The notes: generated by a model from the sequence alone, not told the origin. 64,000 bases of DNA from Heterohyrax brucei (GCA_028571685.1 CM053146.1:24215431-24279430), one strand, 5' to 3'; counted from the first letter of the stretch, positions 23,283 through 35,785 are shown. Translations and numbers: made by a program.

Positions 23283-23583
23283 CATAATCATAATAAACAT
23301 ATAATGTGAATAAAGCAAATGAATAAGATAAAGTTTAAAAAGTATTTTTACATGTATGATGCAATTAATAAATAGTTCTACACGCTTGTATCCACTATGA
23401 CAGAATAAATGACCTAAGAGATTTAAAGTTAGAATAATAGTAAAACCAGCTTGCCACACCTCAGAGCAAAGTAGAGCAAGCAGGTTACCTAAGACTCTTC
23501 TACTAGAATATTGAAGATCAAAACTCATGTTTCTGCTTCTACCTAAACCTCTAAGCCCACCAGTCACAACACAGTATTTTATG

Positions 23584-24291
23584 TTGTTGCTGTTGTTAAC
23601 TGCTGTCAAGTCAGTTCCGACTCATAGCAGCATTATGCACAACAGAACAGCCACTGCCCAGTCTTTTGTCACGTCCACAATCGTTTTCATGTTTAAGCCT
23701 ATCATTGCAACAGCTGTGTCAACCTATCTTGTTGAGGGTCTTCCTCTTTTTCTCTGACTCTCTACGCCACCAAGCATGATATCCTTCTCCAAGGGATTGA
23801 TCCCTCCTGACAACACGGCCACAGTATGTAAGACACAGTCTTGTTATCTTTGCATTCAAGAAGCACTCTGGTTGTACTTCCTCCAGAACAGGTCTGTTTG
23901 TTCTTTTGGCAGTCCATGGTACGTTCAATATTCTCCTCCGACACCACTATTCATAGGGGTCAATTCTTCTTCTGTCTTCCTTATTCATTGCCCAGCTTTT
24001 GCATGAATATGATGCAACTGAGAGCACCATGGCTTGGGTCAGGCACAGCTTAGTCTTTGGGGACCTCTTTAAAGAGGTCCTTTGCAGCAGATTTTCTCAA
24101 TGCAATGTATTTTTTTGATTTCTTGACTATTGCTTCCATGGGCATTGATTATGGACCCAAATAAATGAAATCCTTGACAACCTTGATCCTTTCTCCATTT
24201 ATCATGATGTTGCTTACTGGCCCAGTTGTGAGGATTTTTGTTTTCTTGATGTTGGTGTGAAATCCATACTGAAGACTGTGGTCTATACTTC
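23584..24291 (-). mobile_element. RTE/BovB-type LINE, 5'-truncated
   Basis: The plus strand shows tgttgctgttgttaactgct (the reversed tail), then agcatgatatccttctcc and other blocks collinear with the reverse complement of 20010-20628. It extends to the LTTGPVSN-coding block near 24230. Confidence 0.85.
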
Positions 24292-24752
24292 ACAAAAAAA
24301 ATCAACATATTCTGACTGAAAACTGTGTTTTCACAATAAAGTGTGACTTGCTCAGGAGGACAACCCCAACAGAAGAGCAAAATGATGTGTTTAATGCTTA
24401 TATATTTGAATTTATGCACAGAACAGACCACTAGCCACTTACCCTTACAACCACCAACCACAGAAACCAAACAGCCTGTGCCACAGCTATATCCCAGTCC
24501 TGCCATGGCCCAGTATGCCCCTTTCTCCAGCCATGGGAGCTGTTAGTGTAAGGAAGTTGGAGTAAGACGAAAAAAGGAAGCTGACAGACAACCTAATGGC
24601 TAGGTTCTAAGGAGTTTTATCCACACAGCCCCTGACTCCTAAAATCTAGAACTCAGCCAGTACAATCAATCTAGGCACTGATTCATTCCTCTGAACCAAA
24701 GTGATCTTTCTTTGGCATTTTTTATGTTCAAGACAAATAACATCAGTTCTAA

Positions 24753-24935
24753 AGCATCCTGGTGGCACAGTAGTTAACGTACTCAGCTGCCAACTGAAAG
24801 GTCAGCAGTTGAAAATCAATAGCTGCTCCAAGGAAGAAAGATGGGGCAGTGTTTCCACACAGATTTACAGCCTTGGAAACCCTTTGAGACAGTTCTACTC
24901 TGTCCTATGGGTCACTACGACAGCAATGGTTTGAA
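24753..24935 (+). mobile_element. AfroSINE, variant with extra internal block
   Basis: Carries an additional segment of about 40 nt (aggaagaaagatggggcagt to tttacagccttgg) before the usual core. This marks a longer AfroSINE subtype than its neighbours. Confidence 0.8.
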
Positions 24936-24974
24936 TGTGCTATTCTAAGCAGATGACACATGGCAACTCCTTGA

Positions 24975-25150
24975 ACCCTCAAAATAATGCTAAGACATAA
25001 GTGCAATTAGTATGCCCATTTTACAGGTGAGGCAAATAAAGCAGAGAAGGGTTAAGTCACTTGACAAAGTTTACATCTTTAGTAAGAGGCCATGCTGGAA
25101 TTCAAATTCATGCAGTCTGATTCCAAAGCCCTCATTTTTATCATGTTGTT
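24975..25150 (-). mobile_element. MIR-like SINE
   Basis: Plus strand shows cccattttacaggtgaggca, ttaagtcacttgacaaagt, and aattcaaattcatgcagtc, the MIR order in reverse. Confidence 0.6.
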
Positions 25151-25516
25151 CAGCCTCCCAAACTATCCCATATTCAGTGTGTTTTCTACAAATACTAACA
25201 TTTACTAAATGGGAAAATACTACACATACTATTTATGTAACTTATTTTTCTGCCATCCAACAATAATATATTTGGGGCATCTTTTTTAGCATATATGTGA
25301 TCTATCCCTTGAATCCCAAAGTGGTTTATTTAAAACCTTAGTATAGTATTTTTAATAATAGCTATGTCATACTTTTATCTATGGTTGCTTTATGAATTAT
25401 AAACTTTTTCTATAGGTCTTATTTACTATCCTATCTCCAACTGTACCTATGCATGCACCCAGAAAGGTACCCGTCTAGTCAACTGTGGAACGCCACATAT
25501 TTATACTTGTTTAACT

Positions 25517-25643
25517 AAATTGTATTAACTCCAATTCTGACTCATAGCCCTATAGAGGTTCCAAGGAGTGCTTGGTAGATTCAAAATGCCAACCTTTCAG
25601 TTAGCAGAAACAGTACTTAACCACTACATCACCAGGGTTTCCT
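25517..25643 (-). mobile_element. AfroSINE, internally deleted
   Basis: Tail and head are present, but the block between gactcatag and ccctatagaggtt has lost about 30 nt. Confidence 0.75.
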
Positions 25644-26019
25644 TTAATCAAACTACACTGAGTTAAATAAGCTTTTTACAAGGTGAAGCTAACACCTAAT
25701 CAGTATTTGCAATAAACTTCCTCTGAGTTTCCAAGTTTTAAGCTATCTAACAACTGAATTCTGGGATAACAATCGTGTGTAAACTAAGGGCTCACTCTGG
25801 AAATAATCAGTATGAAAGTAAGAATATTTGTAAGTAGTGGTAACCTTCATAGCCTCTCAGTTCTATGTGGTAAACACTCACACAACTTTTTTCCTGAGCC
25901 CCTGGTGCAGCCAAAGCTTTGTGCTCCTTACTCAAGAGACACGGAGTTTCATCTCCACGCCAGTTCTTATGATCCTACTAACTGAGCTCTTCAGCTCAGA
26001 GAACTTGAGAAATTAGTAT

Positions 26020-26215
26020 ATATTACACCATGGAAAACATTTTCTAAATCCCAACTGAAAGTATCTCCTCCTGGCCTGACCCTACAGACTACTCCATGCT
26101 GTAGTATGAAAAATTCTATCAATCACAGAATGGAGGACAACCACAGAAGACTGGGAATCACGGCATCACCAAGTGGATGCCTATTTGGGAGGGCACAATT
26201 CAACCCAGGACAAGG
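26020..26215 (-). mobile_element. MaLR-like LTR fragment
   Basis: The plus-strand sequence gactgggaatcac..gcacaattcaacccaggac parallels the block gaatcatgacc..acacaattcaatccatga of the LTR at 27013-27470. Confidence 0.4.
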
Positions 26216-26940
26216 TATACAAAGACAAGTTAAAGATAATTAAGTGGTCAATGTATATGCTGTATGAGACCAACAGGTGACCGTTCACTTCCCAAACTCT
26301 TCTAGTAGACACAGCAAATTCCTAAAACAGCTTGTACAGAGGATTTTTACTGATTCGAATTGTTTCAGTAAATCATTTGTTTCTGTTTGTACATTTTTCC
26401 AAAAGGGAATTAACAGCAAAGGACATTTTATAGTGAACAATATTTTTAAAGCAACAAAATAATAACAGTTTTAAAAAGCTATTTCAGTGCTTCGTACTAC
26501 CACAATTACTCGCCAGAGTTTGCCAAAGGTCTGGCATTTGGGGCAGAACAATTCCTTACTGAAGATACTTAGCACCATAGGCCCCTACCTGCCAAACACT
26601 AGTACACTTTCCCCACTGGAACAACCAAAAATATCCTCATATATTTCCGAACATTCACAGGAAGACATTGTCCTCCCACTGACAGTCACTGGTTGCTACG
26701 GACTTCTCATCCTGCTAAAGATTTCCTCATGCTGCTAAAGACTTCTTTCCTCATCCTGTTTAACAGTGTTAGAGGTTTTCAAACTGTTTATGTTATTCCG
26801 CCAAAAATGTTTATTCAACCTTTCATGGTAGTACATACTGACATTTCCTCCTTTACCACAAAAGTTTTCTTTAAGAGTAACAGAACATTTGTTTGTTGTT
26901 TACTTGAATGAGATCCCAAAAGCCAATTGTGATTACATAA

Positions 26941-27620
26941 TTAAAAACAAACTTGCTGCCATTAAGTCGATTTCAACTCTTATCAGCCCAAAAGGACCAT
27001 AGAATTGCTATGTGTCTTAGTCAACTAGTGCTGCTATAACAGAAATACCACAAATAGCTTTAAGAAAGAGAAATTTTATTCTGTCCAGTAAGCTACAAGT
27101 CCAAATTCAAGGCATCAGCTCGGTTATCCTCTGGAGGTCAAGTCTCCACTGGACTGGGAGCTTCTAAAGTACAGAGACCCTGGGTTCTTTCCAAAGAGTG
27201 TGTTCTGCTCACTATTTCTTTCTTTATGGCATGAGGTCCCTAAATCTCCCTGCTAACTTCTTTCCTTTATATCTCAAGAGACTGCCGGAAGGCACAATAT
27301 AATCTTACACACTGAGTCCTGCCCCACCAACATAAACTGCCTCCTGTCCTCCGTCATTAACATTACAGAGGCAGGATTTACAACATACAGGAATGTCACA
27401 CAATACTGGGAATCATGACCTAGCCAAATGGCTACATACATTTTTGGGGAACACAATTCAATCCATGATGTTATGAGTCAGAACTGACTCACACAACTCA
27501 GCACACACAGGACACAGCAGAACTGCCCCAGAGGGATTCCAAGGAGTGGCTGGTGGATTCACACTTTCAACCTTTCGGTTAGCAGCGGAACCACTGCACT
27601 AACCAGGATTCCAACATCCT
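26941..27620 (-). mobile_element. AfroSINE sequences split by an LTR
   Basis: SINE sequence at 26950-27012 and 27471-27620 surrounds the LTR 27013-27470. The right part has gaactgccccagagggattcc and accactgcactaaccagg. The left part may belong to a second copy joined tail to tail. Confidence 0.7.
27013..27470 (-). mobile_element. Solo LTR (MaLR/ERVL-like), same group as 7292-7739
   Basis: 458 nt. In minus orientation it starts CATGGATTGAATTGTGTTCC and ends AGTTGACTAAGACA. The flanks CTATG (27008-27012) and TTATG (27471-27475) form a likely 5-nt duplication with one change. It landed in an AfroSINE, whose sequence continues on both sides. Confidence 0.8.
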
Positions 27621-28463
27621 AATATAAAAGTATAAAGTTACTGAATGAAAAAAGAAAGCTATAATGCTTTAGAATAACAATAACTGAAAATTGAAGACAC
27701 AGAAGCAAGAAATCACTTATTCCAGGGAATATACAATAACCCATGCAAAAACAAACACTTTGTGGGGGGAAAAAAAAACCTTGTCTGTACATGCTTTTTT
27801 CTGGAAGTGGAGTTAAATGATTTGCACTAGGTAGTCAAAGTCCATGATCCAAAAGAACTTAAGGTCCAGTACTCTAATACTTTAGCATTTTACCAGCAAG
27901 GCAAATGAAAACCAAAATGGTCATGTGAATTGGCAAGATCAAGACTACCGCTGAATCTTGATGGTGGTTGACTTGAATGGCAACTGGTTTATCAACCATA
28001 TCAACCATATTCCTGGTAAAATCACTTTCCTTCAGTGCCTTCTGAAATGCTGATCATCTGTTTGATGGGCATGTGGTTGGGTCTGCAAGGCCTTGGCTTT
28101 GATTCCGCACTGACTGACCTCTGCCCTTGAGATTCTGTCCATCCTTTTCTGAGAGGCTGAGTGTTTATAACAGTTTCTAAAGCAAATGGCTTTAGCTTTC
28201 AGATTGGATGCAAACTGAAAGTGATTTCCCAAATGTAGAATTCATAGATCTCTTGCTAGTTCCTGGGCAGGTCTTAAACTAGCTCCTGAAACCCAAGTAC
28301 AAAGTTTCACACTTTAACCCTTTCATCCCCATTATCACATAAGCAACCCCACAGGTTCTCAACCACGCATCAAGGCACAGCACATATATTAATGTGACAC
28401 ATGTACACTGCAAATAATTCACTACTGAAATTAGATAATGGCTGACCTCTTTACTAAGTGTCA

Positions 28464-28980
28464 TGGATAGAACTGTGGCTGCTCAAAGATGTGTTGGAAT
28501 TCTAACCTTTGAGCCAGTGGAGCAAACACCGATGGCACAATAATTAGGTGCTACACCTGCTAACCAAAAAGTCAGCAGTTCAAATCCACCAGGCACTCCT
28601 CAGAAACTACATGGGGCAGTTCTACTGTGCCCTATAGAATCACTATGAATCACTATGAGCAATTGGTTTGTTTTTTTTCCTTTGTGCCTATCCAGCTTAC
28701 TGCTGTCTGGTCAATTCGGACTCACACATGCCAGAAGATACAATACCCATGAGGGAACACAGTCTTCTTTGCTATGTTAATGGGCCATATCAGTGTGAGG
28801 TGTGTCCAAGAAAGCACAAACTGGGGGCTAGGGAGAATGCTGCGTGAAGATCATCAAGGGACCAAGGAATACTGATCTTCTCCTAGTACCAGCAGACAGA
28901 GCCTTCCCCTAAAGCTGTTTTCCTGAATTCAAACTTTTAGTAACCTAAATTGTGAGAAAGTAAATTTCTGGTCTTTAAAA
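28464..28980 (+). mobile_element. Decayed MaLR-like LTR split by a SINE
   Basis: Begins tgtcatggatagaactgtgg, like the LTR start at 7292, and is interrupted by an AfroSINE at 28519-28675. The right edge is uncertain; I did not find a duplication. Confidence 0.5.
28519..28675 (+). mobile_element. AfroSINE inside a decayed LTR
   Basis: Plus copy with aatccaccaggcactcctc core; the tail has a short duplicated aatcactatg. Confidence 0.82.
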
Positions 28981-29036
28981 TAGATAATAATTTTAAAAAT
29001 AAAAATAAAATGAACTCCTACAAATGACTAGTCTCA

Positions 29037-29215
29037 TCAAAACCAAATCAAGTATGACTCATAGCAACTCTATACCAAAAGCCCACTGCCATCGAGTTAA
29101 TTCTGACTCATAGAGACTGTGCCATCGAGCTTCTAAGGAAAACCCGGTGGGTTAAAACCACCAACCTTTTGGTTAGCAGTGACAGCACTTAACTACTATG
29201 CCACCAGGATTTTCA
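29037..29215 (-). mobile_element. AfroSINE, with a second partial copy at its left
   Basis: 29037-29073 holds a short tail (tcaagtatgactcatagcaa); 29074-29215 is a fuller minus copy ending actatgccaccagg. Confidence 0.78.
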
Positions 29216-29393
29216 GATTCATCAAAGTGACAGGAAATCCCACAAGACAATTCATCCCTACTATGCAAATACGAAGGTCCTAAAAGAGCAGGTTTATAAT
29301 ACTTGTCACATACTAGCAGAATGGGTTGTTTTAATGGGACAGCTTTGCAGAATAAAGACCTGCTAATTTAAGTTCATCTTGAAATTTGGTTTT

Positions 29394-29430
29394 CTGAGTC
29401 AGACCTGACTCGACAGCACTGGGGTTGGGG
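29394..29430 (+). mobile_element. AfroSINE tail fragment
   Basis: Only the 3' end remains: gagtcagacctgactcgaca. Confidence 0.6.
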
Positions 29431-30028
29431 ACTACATTATCAGTATTACCTTCTTAAAACAAAAGGTATCTATACTTTTAAATACCATTCACATCAATGA
29501 TAAATTTCCTTATTCAAAATTAAAAATAAAGAAATCTATACTTGAAAAATCTAGACTACTCAAGAAATAACTTGTTGATCAAGGAAGACACTCTGAAGAG
29601 CTACTAAAAGGCAACAGCTCAATAGATCCTCAACAACAAACCAGATAAACAGGCAGGTAGATATTTCATTCACAGCTTTACAAAATAAAAACAGGCTAAG
29701 AAACTTCATAAAAATCACAAAACTATGACCAGACAGCATTAGGACTAACCCCAGTATTCTGATTACAAGGGTTCCTTCCATTTCAACACATTTGTTTCCA
29801 TCTACAAATACTATACAAACACTGCACAAAGACAACGTAAGCATCATACAAGAAATAGTTCTTAAAGACATGCTGATAAACTTCCATAGTGTTGAAACTA
29901 GAATGCTTTTTGCAACAATTTACAAAGAAAAACCTTTCACAGGACATGAAAAATTCTACCTTGAACCTAACCTATAAGTTCTAAAAAATACATTACTGAG
30001 TCTATTGTATTATCTGTAGAATCTACAA

Positions 30029-30655
30029 ATTGTTGTTGTCATGCACTTATGTCAGATCTGACTCATAATGATCTTATGAAAAACAGAACAAAACACTGCT
30101 CATTCTTATACTGTCTTCAATATCTGCCCATCACTGCAGCTACTGTGTTAGTTCGTCTCATTGAGGATGTTCCCCTTTTTTCACTGACTCTCCTTCACCA
30201 AGCACGATGTCCTTCTGCAGGGACTGGTCTCTCCTGATACACATTCAAAATACACGAGAAGTCTCCCCATCCTTGCACGTAAGAAGCATTCTGGCTGTAC
30301 TTCTTCCAAGACAGACTTTTTTGTTCTCCTTACCTTGCATGGTATATTCCACATACTTGGTCAGAGCCATAATTCCCAGGCATCAATTCTTGTTTGGCCT
30401 TCCTTACTCACTGCCCAGCTTTGGTGCACATGTGAGCCAACTGAAAATACCCCAGCTTGGGACAAGTGCACCTCAGTCTTCAGGGTGACCTCTTTGCCTT
30501 TTAACATTTCCAATAGGTCTTTTGCATCGGACTTGCCCAATGCCATACGTGGTTTAACTTCCTGACTATTGCATCTATGGGCATTGATTGTGGATCCATG
30601 TAAAATGAAGTCCTTGACATTGTCAATATTTTTCCACTTACCATGGTATTGCAAA
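30029..30655 (-). mobile_element. RTE/BovB-type LINE, 5'-truncated
   Basis: Reversed tail (ttgttgttgtcatgc) at the left, then the same block order as 23584-24291 through gggcattgattgtggatcc near 30580. It is more diverged than the copy at 23584. Confidence 0.82.
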
Positions 30656-30837
30656 TAGCATACTACTATTTGAACTACACATCAATAAAAAACCATCATC
30701 AATAATGGGAAAACATTCCAAGTACATGAGTGCCTGTTAATAAGTTGATATTATCCCTTTTAAAAATATAAAATAGGATTTTGCAAATAAAAATCAATTA
30801 TGTTTGCTACTGAAACAACTTTTAGGCAACAGGCTTT

Positions 30838-30842
<5 letters not shown>

Positions 30843-30881
<39 letters not shown>

Positions 30882-30895
30882 AAAAAAAAAAAACT
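30843..30895. repeat. (CA)n microsatellite and A-run
   Basis: About 18 CA units followed by about 17 A. Confidence 0.95.
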
Positions 30896-31499
30896 CCTAA
30901 GAACCTTAAAAAAGGCTAGAGGGGGTTGTATTTTAATAATTTTAATACACTAAACCCAAACAAGAAGATAACTTATCTCCCAATGATCAGCAGTCACAGA
31001 AATATGTTTGCTCCCACAAATCACCCTGACTCTTCAGGTGCCTAAGTCAGACAGACTACTAAACAATAAACTTAAATTACTACCTCACATCTTTTTCCTC
31101 ATATATCATTTAAATTAAAAAGGCATTCTTCATGCATTATAAGCATAACATTAGAATAAACACATTTAAACCAATAAAACCGTTTAACCCTCCTTAAATA
31201 AAAACATACAAATGTGAATCACAGGCTAGAGACATTAAAAACTTTAAGACAAACTTGTCTGCATTGTAGGCATTGCAGCTCAACATGGTGCTCAACATCA
31301 AACACTAAAACCCAAAATTACCAAATATACAGAAGACATGTGTTAACAGTTGTGAAAGGAAAGGCAACACACAATATGAGAGAAAGAACAACATGACCAA
31401 GACAAGAGAGGTTAGGAAATGGAAAGAAAAAAGAAAGAGCAGCTGTAGTAGCTACTACAGCACAGACAATCCTGCAACAATAGTATTAACAAATGGCAA
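30896..31499. other. INSIG2 intron 1, nothing recognised
   Basis: AT-rich; may include more diverged L1 sequence leading into the 3'UTR at 31500. Confidence 0.4.
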
Positions 31500-32600
31500 T
31501 TTTTGATTGGATGCTTAAGTAGATACATATGCCAAGAGGCAGGGGAGGGTGTAAAGGACCACACCCACTGGCAGATGCAGGTTTGGTGGTGGGTAGTTTA
31601 CAGACATGATTGTCTGTAGGTGCTCCTCATATACTGACAAGACAGCACAGAAGAGACATAGTTAGGGAAATCTTTAACCAAAACCAGACACCTCAAGGAA
31701 GGATGAAGTTCCTAGGTTTGAAGGCAAAACACCACAGACTTGGAAGGCATGTATGTCAGCTGGCACAATACAATTCATTAAGACAGTGTTGTGCATCCTA
31801 CTTTGGTGAGTAGTGTCCAGGAGCTTAAGAGCTTACAAGCAGCCGTCTAAGATACACCTATTGATCTCTTCCCATTTAGAGCAAAGGTGAATGAAGATAA
31901 CCAAAGGCTCAAGGGGGCAATTCATTCAAAGGGCTCATGGACCACATGAACCACAGCCTGCATAACCCTGAGACCGAAAGAATGACGCGCGGCTTGGCTA
32001 CCCCTACTGACTGCTCTGACTGGCTTCACAACAGAATCCCAGACAGAGTAGGAGAAAAGGGTAGAAGGAAATAATTTAACTCACAAAGAAGGTTAGACTT
32101 AATGGTCTCACCTAAGACACTCTTCTGACCTACAACCAGAAACTACCTTCCAGCCAGCAACAGACAAAACCAAAACCACACTCACTGCCATCAAGCCAGT
32201 TCCAACTCACAGCAACCCTATAGGGCAGAGTAGAACTGTCCCATTAGCGTTTCCTACGAGCATCCAGTAGATATAAACTGCTGACCTTTTAACAATCAGC
32301 TGTGGCACTTAACCACAAAGTCACCAGAGGTTTCAACAACAGCCAAGCCCATAAAATAAACAACACACAAGAGGAACATGCTTCTCAGAACAATCAATTA
32401 TATGAGATCAAAAGGGCAATATCTGCATGAAACCAAAGATGAGAAGGCAGAAGAGGGTAAAAATCAGGACAAGAGTAAACAGGGAACCTGGGAAAACATG
32501 CGAGAGTGTTGACACATTTTGGGAATGAAACCAACACCATGAAACACTTTATGTACAGACTATGGAAAGGGAATCAAATTTGCTCTCCAAACTTTCACAG
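31500..32600 (+). mobile_element. L1 3'UTR fragment, split by a SINE
   Basis: The block catcctactttggtgagtag near 31796, the following AGGAGCTTAAGAGCTT, and downstream text match the L1 3'UTR seen at 18490-18800 and 40120-40500. An AfroSINE at 32163-32335 interrupts it. The left boundary is uncertain. Confidence 0.65.
32163..32335 (-). mobile_element. AfroSINE inside an L1 3'UTR
   Basis: Full minus copy with caaccctatagggcagagta and the head reversed as ccacaaagtcaccag. Confidence 0.87.
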
Positions 32601-32642
32601 AATGCACAACACAAATAAACCCAAACACAGAAATCATTAAGA

Positions 32643-32685
32643 AGCCAACCCAAGTGCTGTCAAGTCAGATCTGACTCAGAAAACA
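32643..32685 (-). mobile_element. AfroSINE tail fragment
   Basis: Only aagtgctgtcaagtcagatc and tgactcag remain. Confidence 0.5.
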
Positions 32686-34032
32686 ACTTTCATATTCTAT
32701 TACTGCTTTAAAGTGTCAAATCTCAGTTCCTAAAAACATTAACCCATCATTTAGGAATAAGTAACAATGAGGAAAACAAACTATCTTTAAATCACTTAAT
32801 TGAATTTTATCCTTTCCTTTCAGTGAGATCATCTGTAAAAACAGCATTTGTCAGCTTAAAAAGCACCAACTTCTTTACCAAGTGGGTGTGATTCACAGCT
32901 TGGTCACTGTACAACACATTCTGAGAACTATGCAATGTCTAGAGAAAGAAAAACAGAGGACGAATAGGAAGAATATATGGCTAACTCTTTTGTGAGTGGG
33001 AACGCTACATTCATTTTCACTCTGGGGTTCACTAACAGAGCTAAAGCCAAAAGTGGGAAACCACAATCTAGTCAGCCAACTGCTTCAATGCTTGCATTCT
33101 TTTCAAAATCAGAACTGGAGCATGCCCTCTTCCCCTGCAGCCCTCAGATCCTTCGCAATGCTCATCTGGGTCAGTTTCTGTGGTCACGCTGTCAAATCTA
33201 TCCATTCCTTCTTAAAGTATTTCATCATCAATCCTACAAAACAGCAAACTCTTTATGTTAGAGTTTCCTAGAGTATCTAGCTAATACCATACGTTGACAA
33301 CTTTTTCACATCAATAACTGGTCATAGGCCATTATCACTAAAGTTTGAACACCCCCCGCCCCTAGTATCTACTCCTTTCTATTTACTGCCAATACCTGCT
33401 AACCAACCCTGAAACCCTAGTAATTATCACCAAACAACTCCTAGACCCAGGCCAGAGTTCTCTTTGGCTTTATCCACACACCCACTTCGAAGGTATCCAA
33501 TTGTAATCCAAATGCTGAAGTTCCACTCCCCAGTTCAAACATACCCTTATGCGGATTCTAAACTGACTCAGATAGCTACCTTTTGGGATCCGACCCCATT
33601 CCAAGTCTGTGTCTTTTCTCCTTGACTATTTGCCTCTCAAGTCCTGACAGCTATATGCTCGACAGCTTGTTAACCTCCTCCACCAATCAGACCTCCACAG
33701 TTGCCCTTCGCACCGTCCTCCAGCTTTTATTCCGCTTGGACACTGTTCCGCTGTCCGGAGAGCCTCCAACTCTCCAATGATCCTTCCCGATCCCGCTGCC
33801 CCCTTTCGGTCCTCGAAGTCAGATCTCCAGGTAACCGGAGCCCCTAACCTGCAGGCCCCGGTTCCCGACCTAACCCCCATCTGCGATCCTTGCTCCCCGC
33901 ACCTACCACCAAGATTCCCAGCTTGCAAAACTACAAGCACTTCCTCTTCCTGTGGGACTCCCCTTCTTCAGGCCACTTCTCTCAACATCCATTCAACCTT
34001 GCCTAGAAGGGGTACCCCAACTCACCCCCGCC

Positions 34033-34044
34033 TCCGCCATCTTC
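34033..34044 (-). promoter_or_regulatory. YY1-type initiator motif
   Basis: On the minus strand this reads GAAGATGGCGGA, close to the YY1 consensus AAGATGGCGGC, in the orientation of INSIG2 and inside the CpG island. Confidence 0.55.
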
Positions 34045-34131
34045 TGGGACCAGCCCCGCCCCCCACTCCGCCTCTTCCTCCTCCCCCCCACAACTCCGCC
34101 CAAGCGTCCCTGCGAACCGCCCCCTGAGGTC

Positions 34132-34204
34132 GGGGCAAGAGAGTTTCCGGTTCCTTCCTGTGCTAGTCGGTGGCTCGGCGAGTAGGGGCAATAGTGTTTC
34201 CGGT
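34132..34204. promoter_or_regulatory. Duplicated ETS/GABP module
   Basis: Two 20-nt segments starting at 34132 and 34185 match at 18 of 20 positions; both end in GTTTCCGGT, which is an ETS core (ACCGGAAAC on the minus strand). The spacing is 53 nt. Confidence 0.55.
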
Positions 34205-34676
34205 GTCCACGAAATTGACAGGTGGCAGTAGGCGTGGAACGTCCAGGCGGTGGGAGGCTGTCAGGTCAGCTGTTGTTTGCTGCTGAGCAGACAACCGTGG
34301 ATTGTGACCAGTGCCCAGACCCCGTGGGCGGTGTAAGAGCATCGTGCCCTGAGACACGCACGCTGTCTGGAGAGGCGCGGCCCTCTGCATGTAGCTGGCC
34401 TTGTAGCTGAGTCGCAGGCTGCGGTCTTCCGGCTAAGGACGCCGGCGCTCAGCATCGTTGCGCTTTTGCCGGGCTTTGCTCTCTGCCCTTTTTCCTTCTC
34501 TACTTACTGACAGTTCCTCTTAAGGGAAAAGAAATGTAGTTGACGTTTATATCATCTGCATCCCACTGGGCTTTTCTTGGTTGTCCTTTATAATCAATTG
34601 TTTGCAAGAACGACCAGGTGATGTGATTTGGGGACAGTTGTCTAAATAAGAAAGGGATTTAGATATTTACGTCAAC

Positions 34677-34715
34677 CAAAAACCCAAAGCGCTGTCATAA
34701 GTCAGTTTCAACACA
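34677..34715 (-). mobile_element. AfroSINE tail fragment
   Basis: Short remnant aagcgctgtcataagtcagt next to the CpG island shore. Confidence 0.45.
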
Positions 34716-35496
34716 AGCAGAGAAAATACTAAACTATATTAATACTTTGTCAGAAGTAGTACTATAATCATTACTTTCCCTTGAATCTGAAACTGTAATT
34801 TTAGAACATGAAACAATCCAAACAGATCTTTGCTGAATCTCTGTGTGAGCGGAAGTGATGGCACTGGCACATAAAAATGCAATATGTAAAGCAACAAAGG
34901 GCACCAGAAGATGGTGGGTGCTTTTCTTCTTAGGAAAAAAATTTAAAATGCAAACCTTTAAAAACAAAATCCTTCTTGAATTTACCACGTTACTGGGTTA
35001 ATCCCTTGTTTTTGAAGGCCTACAAATCTGAGGGGCTTATCTTCCAGCACTATATCAAACAATGTTCTACTCCTATCCATAAGGCTTTCGCTGTCCAATT
35101 TTTCAGAAGCTGACTGCCTGGTTTTTCTTCCTGTTCTGTCTTAGTGTGGAAGCTCTGCTGACTTTGTTGGTATTTGCAATATCGGTGGCAAAGCTTCTAG
35201 TACCACAGAAACATGCAAGCCACTACAGTACAAAACGACAGATGTGAGACAGCTTAACCCAAAATATATTATGAATATGGTCAGATTAGAATGGTCCTGA
35301 AGCAATCTAGATGAAATCTGGTCCTAGGATAATTGCTTAGTATTTTATAAAGAAGTGGAAGTTGATCTGGCTGTTTTTTTCTTTCACTTTGAGCTGATAA
35401 ACTGTAAGATGTGTTTTTTAATATATATTTCTGGATTGCTTATCAGTACATTTATTTTTAAAAATTGACAGAGTAGCTAAATTTACAACAAAAGGT

Positions 35497-35653
35497 GACT
35501 CAAACTCATCACTGTGAGTTGATTCCAACACATAGTACCCTAAAGAACAGAGTAGAGCCACCCCATAGCGTTTCTAAGGAATGATTGGTGGGTTAGAACT
35601 ACCAACTTTTAAGCTAACAGTCAAATTCTTAACACCTGCCCACCAGAGTTCCA
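35497..35653 (-). mobile_element. AfroSINE
   Basis: Minus copy, diverged, with gtgagttgattccaacacat and ctgcccaccagagttcc ends. Confidence 0.8.
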
Positions 35654-35740
35654 AAAGTTGGCTAGGAAAACATTTATATGGTCCTTTTTGCTTTCTTCAA
35701 AAAACTTCAGCTCTAAGTTTCTTTCTTGTAGGTTTTACAT

Positions 35741-35785
35741 TAGAAAGAAAGAAAAGGAGGGAGGGAGGAAAAGAGGAAGGGAAGG
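35741..35785. repeat. Purine-rich simple repeat
   Basis: GAAA and GGGA units on the plus strand, a possible decayed A tail or triplex-prone tract. Confidence 0.8.

Larger units (their letters stand above)
33560..34480 (-). promoter_or_regulatory. INSIG2: CpG-island promoter of INSIG2, probable exon 1
   Basis: This is the only GC- and CpG-rich stretch in an otherwise AT-rich, repeat-laden window, and it lies about 11 kb upstream of the ATG exon. It has no TATA box. It contains GC boxes (ccgccc on the plus strand around 34055-34125), ETS cores (tttccgg at 34144-34150 and 34197-34203, plus aggaagaggaag on the minus strand near 33945) and a minus-strand YY1 motif at 34033-34044. YY1 motifs commonly lie just downstream of the start site in the sense orientation, so transcription of INSIG2 probably begins between about 34045 and 34200. 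Several GT donors are possible below 34000 and I could not choose one. A divergent non-coding transcript on the plus strand is possible but not shown. Confidence 0.75.

Noticed and set aside
33626-34127. Open frames on both strands in the CpG island
   Set aside because: GC-rich DNA has few stops. Pro/Ser/Arg-rich translations without similarity, lying at a promoter, are better explained as non-coding.
34222-34410. A divergent protein-coding exon starting on the plus strand at the CpG island
   Set aside because: The 62-codon frame has no recognisable similarity, and no supporting donor or downstream exon was found.
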